Shown: positions 53,601 to 64,000 of the stretch, piece by piece | Layout of the letters: each line of letters starts with the position of its first letter | How positions within the stretch are numbered: the first letter of the stretch is position 1 | From: Aedes albopictus | Taxonomy: Eukaryota; Arthropoda; Insecta; Diptera; Culicidae | Length of the DNA: 64,000 nt | Assembly (NCBI RefSeq): GCF_035046485.1 | Contig: NC_085137.1 | Location: 315,529,164-315,593,163 of the forward strand | Direction of reading: 5' to 3' | Notes under the pieces: generated by a model | What the model was told of the DNA's origin: nothing | Database searches by the model: none | What the model saw: the letters and a program-made list of their open reading frames with translations, nothing else | Translations under genes and position numbers: made by a program

Positions 53601-56240
53601 TGACCATCATGATCTTTTAAGGGTTCACATTAAATCACTCCTCGGTCTTCGCATTGGACACATTCCAGCGTAACGGGACACCGCGAGGAACTAACTTTCG
53701 TTAACAAATGACGTCTGCAATCAAGTATAATGTTCAAGACCATATGGTTTAACAGGTTTTATAACAAGCTTATTAGTTGTACTTCTTGATGCAATACTTG
53801 TTCTATGGGGTTTTGGTTCCAATTTACTTTATATAACATGTTACATTTCGTAACGGGACACCATCGCAGAAATCTTCTTTTTTTAAATTTTCAAACTGAA
53901 ATGCGTATATCAGCTCTGTTATGAGGTTTTGAATAATACAGCCTTCTAGTCATTTCTTCTTTGGATTGATGTGAACAAGATCGCCGAAGTGTGTTTTACT
54001 GAGAAATGTATAGTTTAGGAAATATTCTTGGTTTAGTTTTGGGAGCGAAACGTTACGCTCGCCTGAAAACAGTGTTTTGCAAATGGTGTCCCGTTACGGC
54101 TAAAGACACCTAGTTGTAGATCAAGTGCTTTGCTAGATAGAATGTTGGTGTCTTCGGCAAAGTTTTTCAGACAGATGGTAGCGTCCGGCAGGACACAAAT
54201 AGGCCTTCAAACCCGCTCTGGCCCTATGGTGGCCATCGGAATGGGCCCTGGGGAACTTGTTTCGAGGCTTATTTAAACTTCACGTACCCGACCCCCGACA
54301 AGTCATTTTCAAAATGCTGGCATTTCGTCAATTTTCATCAGATTTTTTTGAAGTCGCCCTCAATTGATCATAAATTGGTGCTGGCTTATTATACTCAAGT
54401 GGCCATGCAATATCCGGAACCATTCCGGCGATATTCCGGATTGTGCTGGAGTAAGGGGGTTGCCAAAATGGCTAATAGCTATTATTTCGTGTGTTGTGTT
54501 TGAACCATCGATTGTCAGCGATTTTTTTGTGTTGCGAACAGTGAAACACAACTGCCATAACCAGATTTGAATAAGTTGGCCCATCCGGATCCCCGTGACA
54601 GGTTCCGCGGGGCCTCATTGGGGAATCTTCTGGTTTTCAACAAAAACATGCTTTGCGACATATCAATCTTCATGATTTCGAATGACTGAGTCAGAAACGA
54701 TAGACTGAAGTATGTATCAACTAATATGGCCACCCTGGAGCATATAGCACAGGTTCCACGGGGGTGTCATCGGGAACATTTCTAGTTTGCAGCCAAAACA
54801 TGCCGTGCGACGTATCAACCTTCATGATTTCGAAAAAAATGGAAGAGAAAAAATTGACTTAAGTATGTATCAACTGATATGGCCACTCCGTAACACCTGG
54901 AGCAGGTTCCGTGGGGGCCTCTAAAACACAACACACACACACACACACACACACACACGAAATAATCAATTTCAGCCATTTGGCAAAACAGACAATTTCC
55001 CCACCCCCTGACCCCAGTACAATCCGGAATATCTACGGAATGGTTCCGCATACTTCATGGCCATTTGAGTGTAATAAATAAGCACCAATTTATCGAATGA
55101 AAATTGACGAAATGCCAGCATTTTGAAAATGAGTTATCTGGGGTTGGGTACGTGAAGTTTAATTGTATCTCCAAAACTATGGTTGCGCGACGTGTCTATC
55201 TTCGCGGTTCTTCCACATTCTACATTATAATGATCCGAAGCAGATTCAATGATATCTTTTCAAGCATATGTCGCATGTTGTGAATAAAGGAACCAATTTC
55301 ATTTGAAATAAATTTTACATTCCTAAGGGGATGTTTCTTCTATATTTTGTTAGTTTTGGGGAACCGTTGAACTCGCCGTTTGGTCGAGGTTAGAGAGAAC
55401 AATGTCTTTTTTTGGAAGGGATTGTATTATGGGGACTTTCCGTTGATATTTAGCTAACGACAACCATTGTATCGTCACAAATGGATTTCGAGAAGAAAAA
55501 AAGGTTGACAATCAAAACGACAAGAGGGAGGTCGCTAGACTTTCAATAAATTGTTACTAATTTGTGTAGTCACAAAAACTAATGCAATGCCGTTTTCGTG
55601 ATGCATTTTAAATTTTTCTATTTTCAATAAGAACATAAGCTTCAAAATATGTTTGTCGTCTTAAAAGTAAACTATACGGTGATTAATGGGATAAAGAAGG
55701 AATGCCAACCATCACTTCGGGATCTTCAAGTTTTGAACGTTGTGTGATTCTATAAACCTTTTTATACATCATGGTGGTAATTCATAGGGCATGTTAAAAA
55801 GGTTATAGAATTTAAAGAGTAGGCTGTCTTCACAAAACTTAATAAAATATCACTTGTTATACTGATTCACCAGAATACCTGCTCTTTGCTGAGAAGCGGG
55901 TTTAGTTCCAATAGGGGCGTTACACCAAAAAGGATAACGAAAATATATACACCCTATAATACCATTTCATCTTGGTTACAGATTTTTGGTTAAATATTTG
56001 ATCAAACCAAACTTATTTATCCACTTATGAATGTCTTTAAAATTTTCGTAACGGGACACCATGTCTACGTACCCATTGTAATGCCTAAGATAACGTGTCG
56101 ATCAAGGTAACCCATATGTTGGAAGAAAGGTCTCCACGAGTACTAAGAGAAACCTGAAAATTATTTTTCTAAAGTTCGTAACAAATTCGTTATTTCAACA
56201 AATGTTCTATTTTCGTAACGGGACACCATTATATTGCGGC
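53601..56240. repeat. Repeat region with a recurring 14-mer CGTAACGGGACACC
   Basis: The 14-mer occurs at 53669, 53849, 56047 and 56214 on the plus strand and at 54085 on the minus strand, usually within TTTCGTAACGGGACACCAT. It looks like one larger element or a cluster of copies that was later entered by the fold-back unit at 54270-55165. No transposase frame was found. Confidence 0.5.
54270..55165. repeat. Fold-back unit of about 0.9 kb with internal duplication and a CA microsatellite
   Basis: The left arm (about 54270-54505) and reversed right arm (about 54925-55165) share AACTTCACGTACCC, TTTTCAAAATGCTGGCATTT, CGTCAATTTTCAT and ATTCCGGATTGT. Between them a unit of about 145 bp is repeated (CAGGTTCCGCGGGG.C...TTCATGATTTCGAA, then CAGGTTCCACGGGGG...) with a third start near 54902. 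A CA-dinucleotide run is at about 54929-54958. Confidence 0.7.
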
Positions 56241-58093
56241 TATTGCAAAAAGTGCTTAAAACATATCATAACCCATTTTTATGAAAAGTTTCCTTTCGGT
56301 GTATAAAATATACATTATTTTACTACATTAACAAAAAATAGGTATGATGTTTTTGAACTTCAGCATGCAAGCAGGCATATTTGAAAATTATCAATGATAA
56401 ATTTTATTTTTCTTACATAAAATGCTATTACTTCACCTAGCTGTTTAAATACGCCACCAGTCAAATTTTAAGTAAAACAAATGGATTTCCTAAGAATGAA
56501 TCTACCCTTTTTCATATGCTGGAAAGTTTGGGGCAAAATAATCACTTTGAAATTTCACACCCTTTGCGTAGAAGTGCGTGGAATGTGTCATTGGAAGCCA
56601 CTTAGCAGAGAATGGTTGTCGCGTGCCACTCGTCAGCGATGATAAAACATTCTAGTAGGTTACTTTAGATCTCATTCTTGGATGTTTTCAAATAATTTCC
56701 ATAGTATATCCCACTCTTCACAAAACATTGTTATGCATGCGAGATCACTCTACAAATAATGCATACATTTTGTACATAAATTACGCAAAAGAAGCTAAGA
56801 TTCCTACCCCAAAGTTTACGTGATTGTGTGAATTTCGTCTAATGCGCACTTCATTGTCTGATGCTTAAGTAGTATCGTAGATCATCTCTTTTCTGTATCA
56901 AAATATCTTGGGATTTTTATCGTGATACACTCGAATGAAACCAGCACAGACAAAAAAGTGGATTTTCGGTAATTATTACCACCTCAAGCTCACACTCTAC
57001 TAATGACTTGTAAGTCACCAATGAGCGACCTCGCGGTGGATTAAGAATCACGGAAGTGAGCCATGTTATTAAGCCACTTAATTGGAATATAGCATACAGA
57101 GTATTGTTTTCCCAATCGTAGAACCCTTCCTTGTCACGATTAATTTTTGCCATCACCTTCCTCAATTTGGTCGCAACCGTTCTGTTTTCGAAAATAGCGA
57201 GTTAACACGAACCATACCGAAAAAGTGGCGTCAAAAATGAAAGGCAATCAAACACGTTAGTGCCGATGAAAACACCTTGTCCAGGGTAGTTGTGGAAAGA
57301 AACAGGTTCATGTTTTCGGTCACGAAGCGCCACCATGTCTGCTGACCCGAAAATGCTGTCCGCCCTTGGGGCGAGTTCACACTCCGCGTGACTCGCTAGT
57401 AGCAACGGTCAAAAGTGTAACTGGAACAGATCAAACCGCGAACTTCCTGATCGACCTGCTAACGCTATGAGGCTTTCATGACGAACGTCGATGAGGGCGT
57501 ACCATAGCGTGCGTTGCGTTGAATGACTTCATTGCTCCATTAGCATTATGCCACGCCGTACCGACTGCAAGCATGCCTCCTCGCTCCGCCGCCGTCAAAT
57601 AGATCACGAACAAACGGCGGCTTTGTGTTTTAAAGTCAGAGTCGTTGAAGTTTACGTTTACGCTCAGACTGTGGTGATTATACGATAAATATTGCCATAT
57701 GGGGGAGATTGCGATCGGTCAACTTTGGTATGAAGGAGTAAACGAGGGTCGGTTATGGTTGACTCATGGGGACTGGGGAATTCACTGCGTGTCTGCCTAT
57801 GGCTAGGTATGGCTGCAATAGTACACCGACGATGACGCATTGACCGTTGCGTCCCATTGAACTTTGCCATGATGCCAGTTGGGTACGATAGTTTTTATAA
57901 GCGTAAAAATCAGTTGTGACGTGATATAAGGCATACTAATTGGTTTGACCATCGCACCGTGTGGGGTTTCCCGTTGTAATTGAAAGTGGTGAGACATGTT
58001 TTCAGACAAGAAATGCATAAAGTAGGTGAAAGCATTTGATATCAAGGAATACCATCGTTTACTCTTGACATGCATATTTTAATGCATCTTCAT
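56241..58093. other. Unique-looking noncoding stretch
   Basis: 56241-56900 is AT-rich. 56900-57660 is less AT-rich with frames up to 82 codons on the minus strand (56917-57165, 57202-57405) that show no recognisable domain or splice frame. No element ends were seen. Confidence 0.35.
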
Positions 58094-58165
58094 CTTCTTC
58101 TGCTTGGTGTAATGTCCCTACTTTGGAAAAGCCTGTTTCTTAGCTGGTGTTCCATGAGCACATAG
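58094..58165 (-). mobile_element. SINE tail fragment
   Basis: CTTCTGCTTGGTGTAATGTC, then GTTTCTTAGCTGGTGTTCCA and TGAGCAC match the tail side of the Feilai-like SINE with about 20% divergence. Confidence 0.55.
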
Positions 58166-58698
58166 GACAAGTTGACTTACAACATTAAACAGTTTAGGTT
58201 ATTATGTTAACAACCAAAATCATTACCATTAGAAAACATTGGCTGATTTGGCAATGATAAAACTAACAATTTCGAGCCTTCCAAATAAACGAATAAGTAA
58301 AAAAACAACTGACAATTAAAAAAAAAGTTTATATTTCTATAAGTTTATATAGAAATAATATAATAGTTGACATTTTTTTCACACAATAGTCAGCTGATCG
58401 ACTTTAAATGCCTTTTTTTTAATATCTTTGACAATATTATAACACTAACCGAAAATGAGCAGGATTTTTTTACATGTTTCTTTGGGACTTAGGACGGGAC
58501 GTTCTCTCAGGGAACCGTTTAGAATCCTCTAAGAAGTCTGTAGAGAATAAATAATGCCAACCACTCCTTTAGAATTATGAATGTGGAGAATCGTGTCACG
58601 ATTCTGTGAAAAATCCGCTAGGGATTCTTTGAGAAATCTATTAAAGATTTTGTAGAGAATCGTCTCAGGGCTCTCTCGACTCTGTTAAAAAAAATCCT
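58166..58698. other. No gene recognised
   Basis: AT-rich. 58490-58690 has repeated GAGAATC, GATTCT and TTTAGAATCCT words, perhaps an old minisatellite. Confidence 0.35.
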
Positions 58699-58820
58699 TT
58701 ACCCTTGAGGACGCGCGCCGTTGTGAAAAGTACAGTACAACACTACCAAAAAACCTCGCTTGTCGTATACGGCGCGAGTGCGGTGAAGTTTCAGCGATGG
58801 CGCACGTCCTGAAAGGTTAA
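58699..58820. mobile_element. Candidate 120-bp MITE
   Basis: TTACCCTTGAGGACGCGCGC and the inverse GCGCACGTCCTGAAAGGTTAA form imperfect inverted ends around a CG-richer core. Size and style resemble the element at 49268-49387. Confidence 0.45.
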
Positions 58821-58856
58821 TCGTTTTTTCGGAGATCTCTGATCTTCTGCTTGTTC

Positions 58857-59003
58857 TTCTTGGCGTAACGTGTCTATTGGAACAAAACCTGCTTCTCAGA
58901 TTAATGTGCTATGAGCACTCCGGCTGATATTAGCTAACAGCTTGCTTTGTCAATGGTTATTTTGCATGTGTATATCGTGTGGCAGGCACGAAAATACTCT
59001 AAA
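58857..59003 (-). mobile_element. Feilai-like SINE, truncated
   Basis: TTCTTGGCGTAACGTGTCTA through ATATCGTGTGGCAGGCACGA matches the fuller copy at 35598-35881; the tRNA-like head is missing. Confidence 0.7.
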
Positions 59004-59725
59004 GGCCGTTCACACCAAAATCCGGACAAAGTATTTATCCTGTTTCTTAGTCAAATTACCACAGAATGGGATGAAACTTTCTATGCTCAAGACTAATACA
59101 TAGACGAACGAAAATAAAATTCATTGTTCTCCAAATCACCTTTCGTATTCAGGATGGCACCATCTGAGTCAGCACGCAGAAAATCTATTTTGCACAATAG
59201 CTTTGAAAATTCGTATTCTTTATTAACAAGTTCTCCCAAAACTCCGTTGAGTTGTAATGGACGATGAAACATACTGCCTCAGAAAGTTCGAATATCTCAC
59301 AGGACAGGATTTCAACACAACAAACTTACTGGAAAGAAGATCCTAAACGTCTGAAACGAAAATTAAAGATCAAATTTCCTAAAAAAAATAAGTATGGCAA
59401 GTAATATGTTCGTGAGAGCTAAAATTTCAGATTTTTGTAACAACATATACGTTGAGATTGTTTGAGCGTTGAGCGTATCTTACGTTTTCCGAACCAAAAA
59501 AAATATGACCTTGTTCTGGTCAGATTTGGCCACTTGCCATTACGTTAAAGATACAATCACTTGGTACGATTAAAACAACGTTGCTTATGTAACCAAGTAT
59601 TGTTATTAACCAAACCGTCCACAGCTGCGACCAATTGAATCATACTGGTCTATTACTGGTGTATGGTGAAGGGAGACCTCAAAAAGCAGTGTAAAGGTGT
59701 CAGCGATCCAACAATTTCGTTCTTA
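59004..59725. other. No gene recognised
   Basis: AT-rich, no frames with domains and no element ends recognised. Confidence 0.35.
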
Positions 59726-59821
59726 GGGCCGATTTCTTCACCTCGGCTTAACCGGTAAGCCAGGCTTACCCATACAGTTAAACCTGGCTTAACGCTTAAG
59801 CCAGGGTGAAGAAATCGCCCC
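59726..59821. mobile_element. 96-bp hairpin MITE with TTA duplication
   Basis: GATTTCTTCACC and GGTGAAGAAATC lie just inside the ends, flanked by TTA (59723-59725 and 59822-59824). The interior repeats TGGCTTAA/TTAAGCCA words. A 3-bp TTA duplication suggests a PIF/Harbinger-type element (inference). Confidence 0.65.
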
Positions 59822-60107
59822 TTAGTGACATATTGCTTAGAAGTTGCGCACAGCAGCTAATTCCGAGTAGAAGAAAAAATCAGAACAATATCATAATTAG
59901 TTCTTAGTCAGTGAAGTACTCAAGATCATAATTAGCTATTGGTTCAAATTAGTAGGGGAAAGATAAAAAATAGAAGGGGAAGAACATAATAATATCTCAT
60001 TTAGATATTATAACATCAAACTAATATCTGAGGAGATCTGGGCTGTAGAACATCCAATCAATATCAAAAAATGATCTGACAGATGGATTAGAGTAAAAGA
60101 AATGAAA
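59822..60107. other. No gene recognised
   Basis: AT-rich spacer. Confidence 0.35.
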
Positions 60108-60184
60108 AATGGCCGCGATCAGAATCGAACATATGACCTTGTGATTTATAAGCAGTGACATTACCACTGCACTACGACTCATGT
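60108..60184 (-). mobile_element. tRNA-like retroposon head
   Basis: On the minus strand GAGTCGTAGTGCAGTGGTAA resembles an A-box region and GTTCGATTCTGATC a B-box region with a tRNA-like distance. The loop and stem pairs are imperfect and no intact cloverleaf or mature tRNA is supported. Confidence 0.4.
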
Positions 60185-60794
60185 CTGAAAATAGGAGGTA
60201 ACAAGAGCATCAAGTACTACGTTTTCCAAGGTGTTTGTAGCTCATGGTAGATGCGTTGGTTTGGTCGCGCCATGTTGTAGATGAGCAGTGTTTGGACGAA
60301 AAAGTGATCAGTGAACCACTCGGCAGTTTTTCTTCCCTTCTGTTGGTTCTGTTTCAATTACCAAGCGGTGTATGTTCTCTCGTCGAGTCGCATGGTTCAC
60401 GAAGGAACACAAAGAGGATACTCCGATATAAACAAGCTGCGGCGATGAGCGGGCATCGCTAAGTGTAACACTTACCGATGATCGCTCATCGTTGGCTTGG
60501 GGCAACTGTGAATAATCGTTATTTTCATCAGTATTTAATGCGTTTTCGCTTTAAAAACGTGAAATACTATTTAATTTAACTGTATTCATGACGTTGCAGG
60601 TTGTGTAGTCACAATAAAAAAAGAATTATGGCAATAAAATATTCTTACCGAATGCATCGCTTTCATTAGCGTCATCGAGCATCTTCTCTCTTGATTGCGC
60701 TCTCGTATCGAACCGGGCGCGTTTTGTTATGCCGATTACTCTGTTTTTTTTTATTCAATTGCCGCATTTATACACATTTATTTTGGAATACCGC
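60185..60794. other. No gene recognised
   Basis: A 72-codon plus frame (60244-60462) and a 65-codon minus frame have no recognisable domain. CGATGAGCG and CGCTCATCG form a small hairpin at about 60445-60490. Confidence 0.35.
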
Positions 60795-61124
60795 GTTCGG
60801 TAAATTTTTGACGAAAATAGAATAGCTAATACAAAAATCTGTAAAAAATTACCAAATTTCGGTAAAATATTATCGTTTATCTGTCAAACTTGAACGAATT
60901 TCGGTAAAAGTTGCTACCTGTACCGATTTTTTCCTGTAAAACAAACTTAACGGTTGAGATTTCAGTAAAACATTACCGAAGTCGGTGATTTTTTCTAACT
61001 GTGTACTGCATTGTTTACCTTTTGCACCCGGTTTTGACAGTTGGTGTACTGAGCCTCAGTGAAATCGATTACCGAAGCTACCGAAATAGTTCTGCTGTTC
61101 TATTTTCGTCAAAAAAGTGCTGAA
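60795..61124. mobile_element. Candidate 330-bp MITE
   Basis: GACGAAAATAGAATAGC at the left is mirrored by GTTCTATTTTCGTC at the right. TTCGGTAA and TTACCGAA words recur at least six times inside. Ends and target duplication are uncertain. Confidence 0.5.
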
Positions 61125-61740
61125 CGGCCAATTCAGGATTGAGTGTGTGTTAAATGTTAAGCACCACCGGGCAATCTGTACGTTATAACTTTTTTTCACA
61201 AGTGTCGGATCACTTTGCGGTCTTCAGCAAAGTTTTTCGGCATATCCTAGGCTATACTTCAACGTCATTAGTTAGATTGTTTTAGACAAAAAAAAATCAA
61301 TTTAGGAGAAAAATGCAAAAAAGCACGTTTTCCCATACTAAATTCCATACAAATTTCAATTGCAATGCGGAATACGGGAACGCAACCAATCGCTTCCAAA
61401 TTTTGCACAGTTGTTTTGGACGCCAAAATTAATCGAAAAAGTTTTGTTCCAAAAAATCGGCTTTGTTGACTCAGTCTAATTTACATACGTATTTATTCAT
61501 TATTTAATGGAACTTACATTGTTTTAAGAGGGGGGAAGGAGTATCGTGGCGGCCGATCTGCTGTGGGTGGGGCCCATGATGGTGCATGCTGGCAGGCGAG
61601 AGAGAGGTTGATGTTTCTTACAGGGTTGCGTACTGGTGCGGGAACCTTGTTCCGCTGCGAGGCATGTTTGGTGGTACTGGAAGGTTTCGCTTAAGGTGCT
61701 GGAAGCTGGCTGAGCGGCGGGCTCGGACGAAACCATAGAC
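61125..61740. other. No gene recognised
   Basis: Contains a variant of the shared GTCTTCGGCAAAGTTTTT motif at about 61220, then less AT-rich sequence with a 70-codon minus frame lacking a domain. Confidence 0.35.
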
Positions 61741-61907
61741 GAGAGTGTAATCAGTTTTGTACCTTTTAATTCCGCCCTATGTTGCTTGCTCTTATCCAGT
61801 GGATAACTGACATTGAGGAAGATTACAAGTGGTAGTCGAAATACGCGTATCTGTCAAAGGATAAGCAACATAGGGCGGAATTAAAAGGTACGAAACTGAT
61901 TACACTC
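61741..61907. mobile_element. 167-bp fold-back MITE
   Basis: GAGTGTAATCAGTTT at the left and AAACTGATTACACTC at the right extend to nearly perfect arms of about 45 bp (CCTTTTAATTCCGCCCTATG and inverse). No clear target duplication in the immediate flanks. Confidence 0.7.
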
Positions 61908-62508
61908 ATTCAAAGAGGGTATTCTGCTTAGAGGGTTCGAAAAGTCGGTACAAGATAGACGAGAAGTTGCGGTTACCTACTATGGCAGACCTCGCTCGGC
62001 TACGTTAAGGCTTGGAATCGACGTTTCCGGGATCGCTGACGGCGTGGGGCAGAGGCACATAGGATTTTGGTGTCCTGCGAGCTAGACCCTCATCGCAATT
62101 CGACCAGTGCTGCTCGTGGCGTGTGGGCTGGCAATGGCGTAACGCGCAGGGACCACCAGCCTGGAACTCGCCGAATCGTCGGTTCTACCGTCAGGCTCTG
62201 GCCCGACACGTGAGGTGGGTCTCTCCGAAGTTTCGCTAGATCGCTCACGGCGATGTGACACATATGTACACAGCAAATAATTTTGTAATATCCAGTCCAA
62301 GGGGGAAGACAGCTTTTGCTCGAAGCCTACTCCTGAGCAAGATTTTGAGCAGCTCTGAGCAACTCGAGTAGCTCGATCTTGGAATGTGCATAGCAACCTG
62401 CTGTTATGTTGAAACCGTGACTATCAATGAACGGTTGTATCTGCAACATAATGTTTGATGTGCGTGAATATGAAACGTAGAAAAGTTATTGAACGAGACG
62501 TGGGACTA
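61908..62508. other. No gene recognised
   Basis: Moderate GC; a 104-codon minus frame (62082-62396) has no recognisable domain or start context. Could be host DNA or an unknown repeat. Confidence 0.35.
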
Positions 62509-63465
62509 AGGACTGTATCGGAAATTAACTATAAACGTTCACAATTGCCTGAAAAATAATCTGTTCGAAATAAACAAAACTTTATTTTTGGAGATACTAT
62601 ATAAATCTCTTAAATAAAGAATGGCAGTTCTGATTTTCAAAAAATAAATATTTAACTTGGACTTTTATCTCAAAGATTGCACACATGTTTTTAAAATTTT
62701 GGACACCTCCTAAAAATTTAAAATTGCGAATACTGTGGGAAAATATTCAATTTTTTCTCTTATTTTTGCGCAAATATATTCTTTTCCAGAATGCTCATGA
62801 GATAGGAAAATTATTTTTATCAAGAAATATTCCCTCCGGAGTTTAGGGCAATTCTTAAAAATGAAAAAAGGCCATTTTTCGAGGAACACTTTTTTTAATG
62901 CGTCTTCAAAGAACGATTACGCAAATAAAAAATACATAAAGTTGAAAATTTGCATTTTTTTCGATTGGGTATGTATTTAAATCTATTGAAGAGGTAGTTT
63001 TTCAAGAGAACGGAATGTTATAACCTCTAAAGATATTCAAAACAGAGCGTCAAAGTTCGACCAAAAAGTAGGTGTTTTTTGGGATAGACCATATTCTTAA
63101 TGTTGAAGGTTTTTCTATCCAAATTAAGAATTTTAAAAGTCTGTTTTAAGTGATATGTTATATGTACATAACTACTAGTAATAATCATTATTTTCCAGAT
63201 TTTTCCCCGTAGAAATTTTTTTCGCAACAAATATTTGAAACGTTAAAAAAATTTAAAATAAATGCAGTTTGTACAGATTGTTATTTTGTGTGGTATACTC
63301 ATAGAACCATATTTCCAATAATACTAAACATTTTCTTAATTTCTTCAAGCTGTTCTAAACTTTACTATATTGTGAAGATTTCATAGAAGAACCGGAATGA
63401 AAAGACCAACCGTGCGTCGAGATAGAGCATTTTGAATGTTTATAGTTAATTTCCGATACAGTCCT
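62509..63465. mobile_element. 957-bp mariner-type non-autonomous element
   Basis: Perfect 28-bp terminal inverted repeats beginning AGGACTGTATCGGAAATTAA, flanked by TA (62507-62508 and 63466-63467). The AT-rich interior has no transposase. Size matches the unrelated-end element at 50009-50960. The minus frame 63355-63708 crosses its right end and is not a gene. Confidence 0.9.
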
Positions 63466-63781
63466 TATGTTCAAGCGTGTTTTACTACGACAGAGTGGGA
63501 TAAAGGTCGAAGCCCTGCAAAGTTCCAGATTCTGATGCAAAAGTATTACGACTCTTTTGGCGTGGTTTGCAGATAAACGCTTCTTTGGGTTTACAAAAGA
63601 TGAAAACTTCGTGCAGCTCCGTGTCTGATGTAGTGCCGTAGAACCCGTAGAAATAACCCGTAAAACGGGGGCTTGGCAGTACCTATCGCTACTGCTGCCT
63701 ACATTCAAAACCTACTCGCAATCTGACCAACGGACTGGCGGTACTAATTGTGTAGTAAAAAAGTGTCTGATTCCAGAAAAG
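63466..63781. other. No gene recognised
   Basis: Flank of the mariner-type element and possible upstream region of the open frame that follows. Confidence 0.35.
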
Positions 63782-64000
63782 ATGTCTTCAGAAGGCGAGA
63801 ACAATAAGACAAATCCAAGCAAGGAGCAATTAATCTTACTTTATGAAAAGATGATCATATTTCAACTGTGCAAAACTCGCAAACATGAGCGGGCTCAGGA
63901 CACATTCCGATTTGTTGACGAAGGTACGATTAACCAACGGAAACTAATAGTTCTCCGCAGCTATCGCACCCGCCGCTGGTATCCCATACCTACGTTTATT
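63782..64000 (+). CDS. Open frame cut by the window edge, unknown product
   Basis: The ATG at 63782 opens 73 codons without a stop to the last base. The start M-S-S-E-G-E-N-N-K and a mixed acidic/basic helical-looking stretch (KEQLILLYEKMIIFQLC, then KTRKHERAQDTF) with an Arg-rich end (LRSYRTRRWYP) look more protein-like than the repeat-derived frames nearby. I do not recognise a family. It could be the first exon of a host or transposon-derived DNA-binding protein, with the last part possibly intronic. The 3' end lies outside the window. Confidence 0.3.
   Translation, partial: MSSEGENNKTNPSKEQLILLYEKMIIFQLCKTRKHERAQDTFRFVDEGTINQRKLIVLRSYRTRRWYPIPTFI

Noticed and set aside
60108..60184. Possible tRNA gene (minus strand)
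   Set aside because: Stem mismatches and lack of a proper acceptor stem; judged a SINE head.
63355..63708. 117-codon minus frame as a gene
   Set aside because: Crosses the right end of the mariner-type element, so it mixes two unrelated sequences.

Overview
The window looks like nuclear DNA of a culicine mosquito, most likely an Aedes. This is inferred from Feilai-like tRNA-derived SINEs, abundant TA-, TTAA- and 8-bp-duplicating non-autonomous DNA elements, BEL/Pao and Ty3/gypsy LTR elements, R1-like LINEs and an AT-rich background. I found no host protein gene that I can name. Almost every long open frame belongs to a transposable element, so the window is probably intergenic or intronic.

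Layout. 1-11.5 kb: old SINE pieces, small palindromic DNA elements, blocks of a degenerate GGAA/TTCC-rich minisatellite, and unique-looking sequence with one weak exon candidate. 11.5-13.4 kb: a 1.24-kb TA-flanked element, then part of an older repeat called R here. 13.4-29.6 kb: a young BEL/Pao element with 608-bp LTRs that look identical and a 5-bp duplication (TTAAT). A Ty3/gypsy element of probable Mag type (212-bp LTRs that look identical, duplication CAGCT) sits inside its RNase H region. The gypsy element carries a 1.39-kb TA-flanked DNA element between its RNase H and integrase. 29.8-36.9 kb: a second R copy in the opposite orientation, split by a truncated LINE. That LINE contains a 1.8-kb hAT-like element and a TTAA-flanked palindromic element, and a tRNA-headed retroposon is inserted across the end of the latter. 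37-41 kb: a 3.8-kb structure with inverted arms of about 0.4 kb. 43.7-53.6 kb: two or more R1-clade LINE copies on the minus strand, one with ORF1 and ORF2 still readable in pieces, plus a perfect 128-bp-arm palindrome and several DNA-element insertions. 53.6-64 kb: repeats with a recurring 14-mer, a fold-back element with a CA microsatellite, SINE pieces, four more small inverted-repeat elements, and an open frame running off the right edge.

The most interesting object is the gypsy element. It appears to have a 78-bp GT-AG intron inside pol, a strong splice donor just after the primer-binding site with a matching acceptor at the gag start, and about 23 copies of a short motif tandemly arrayed in the leader. 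The leader array recalls the protein-binding array in the Drosophila gypsy leader. Splicing and protein binding are inferences from sequence alone.
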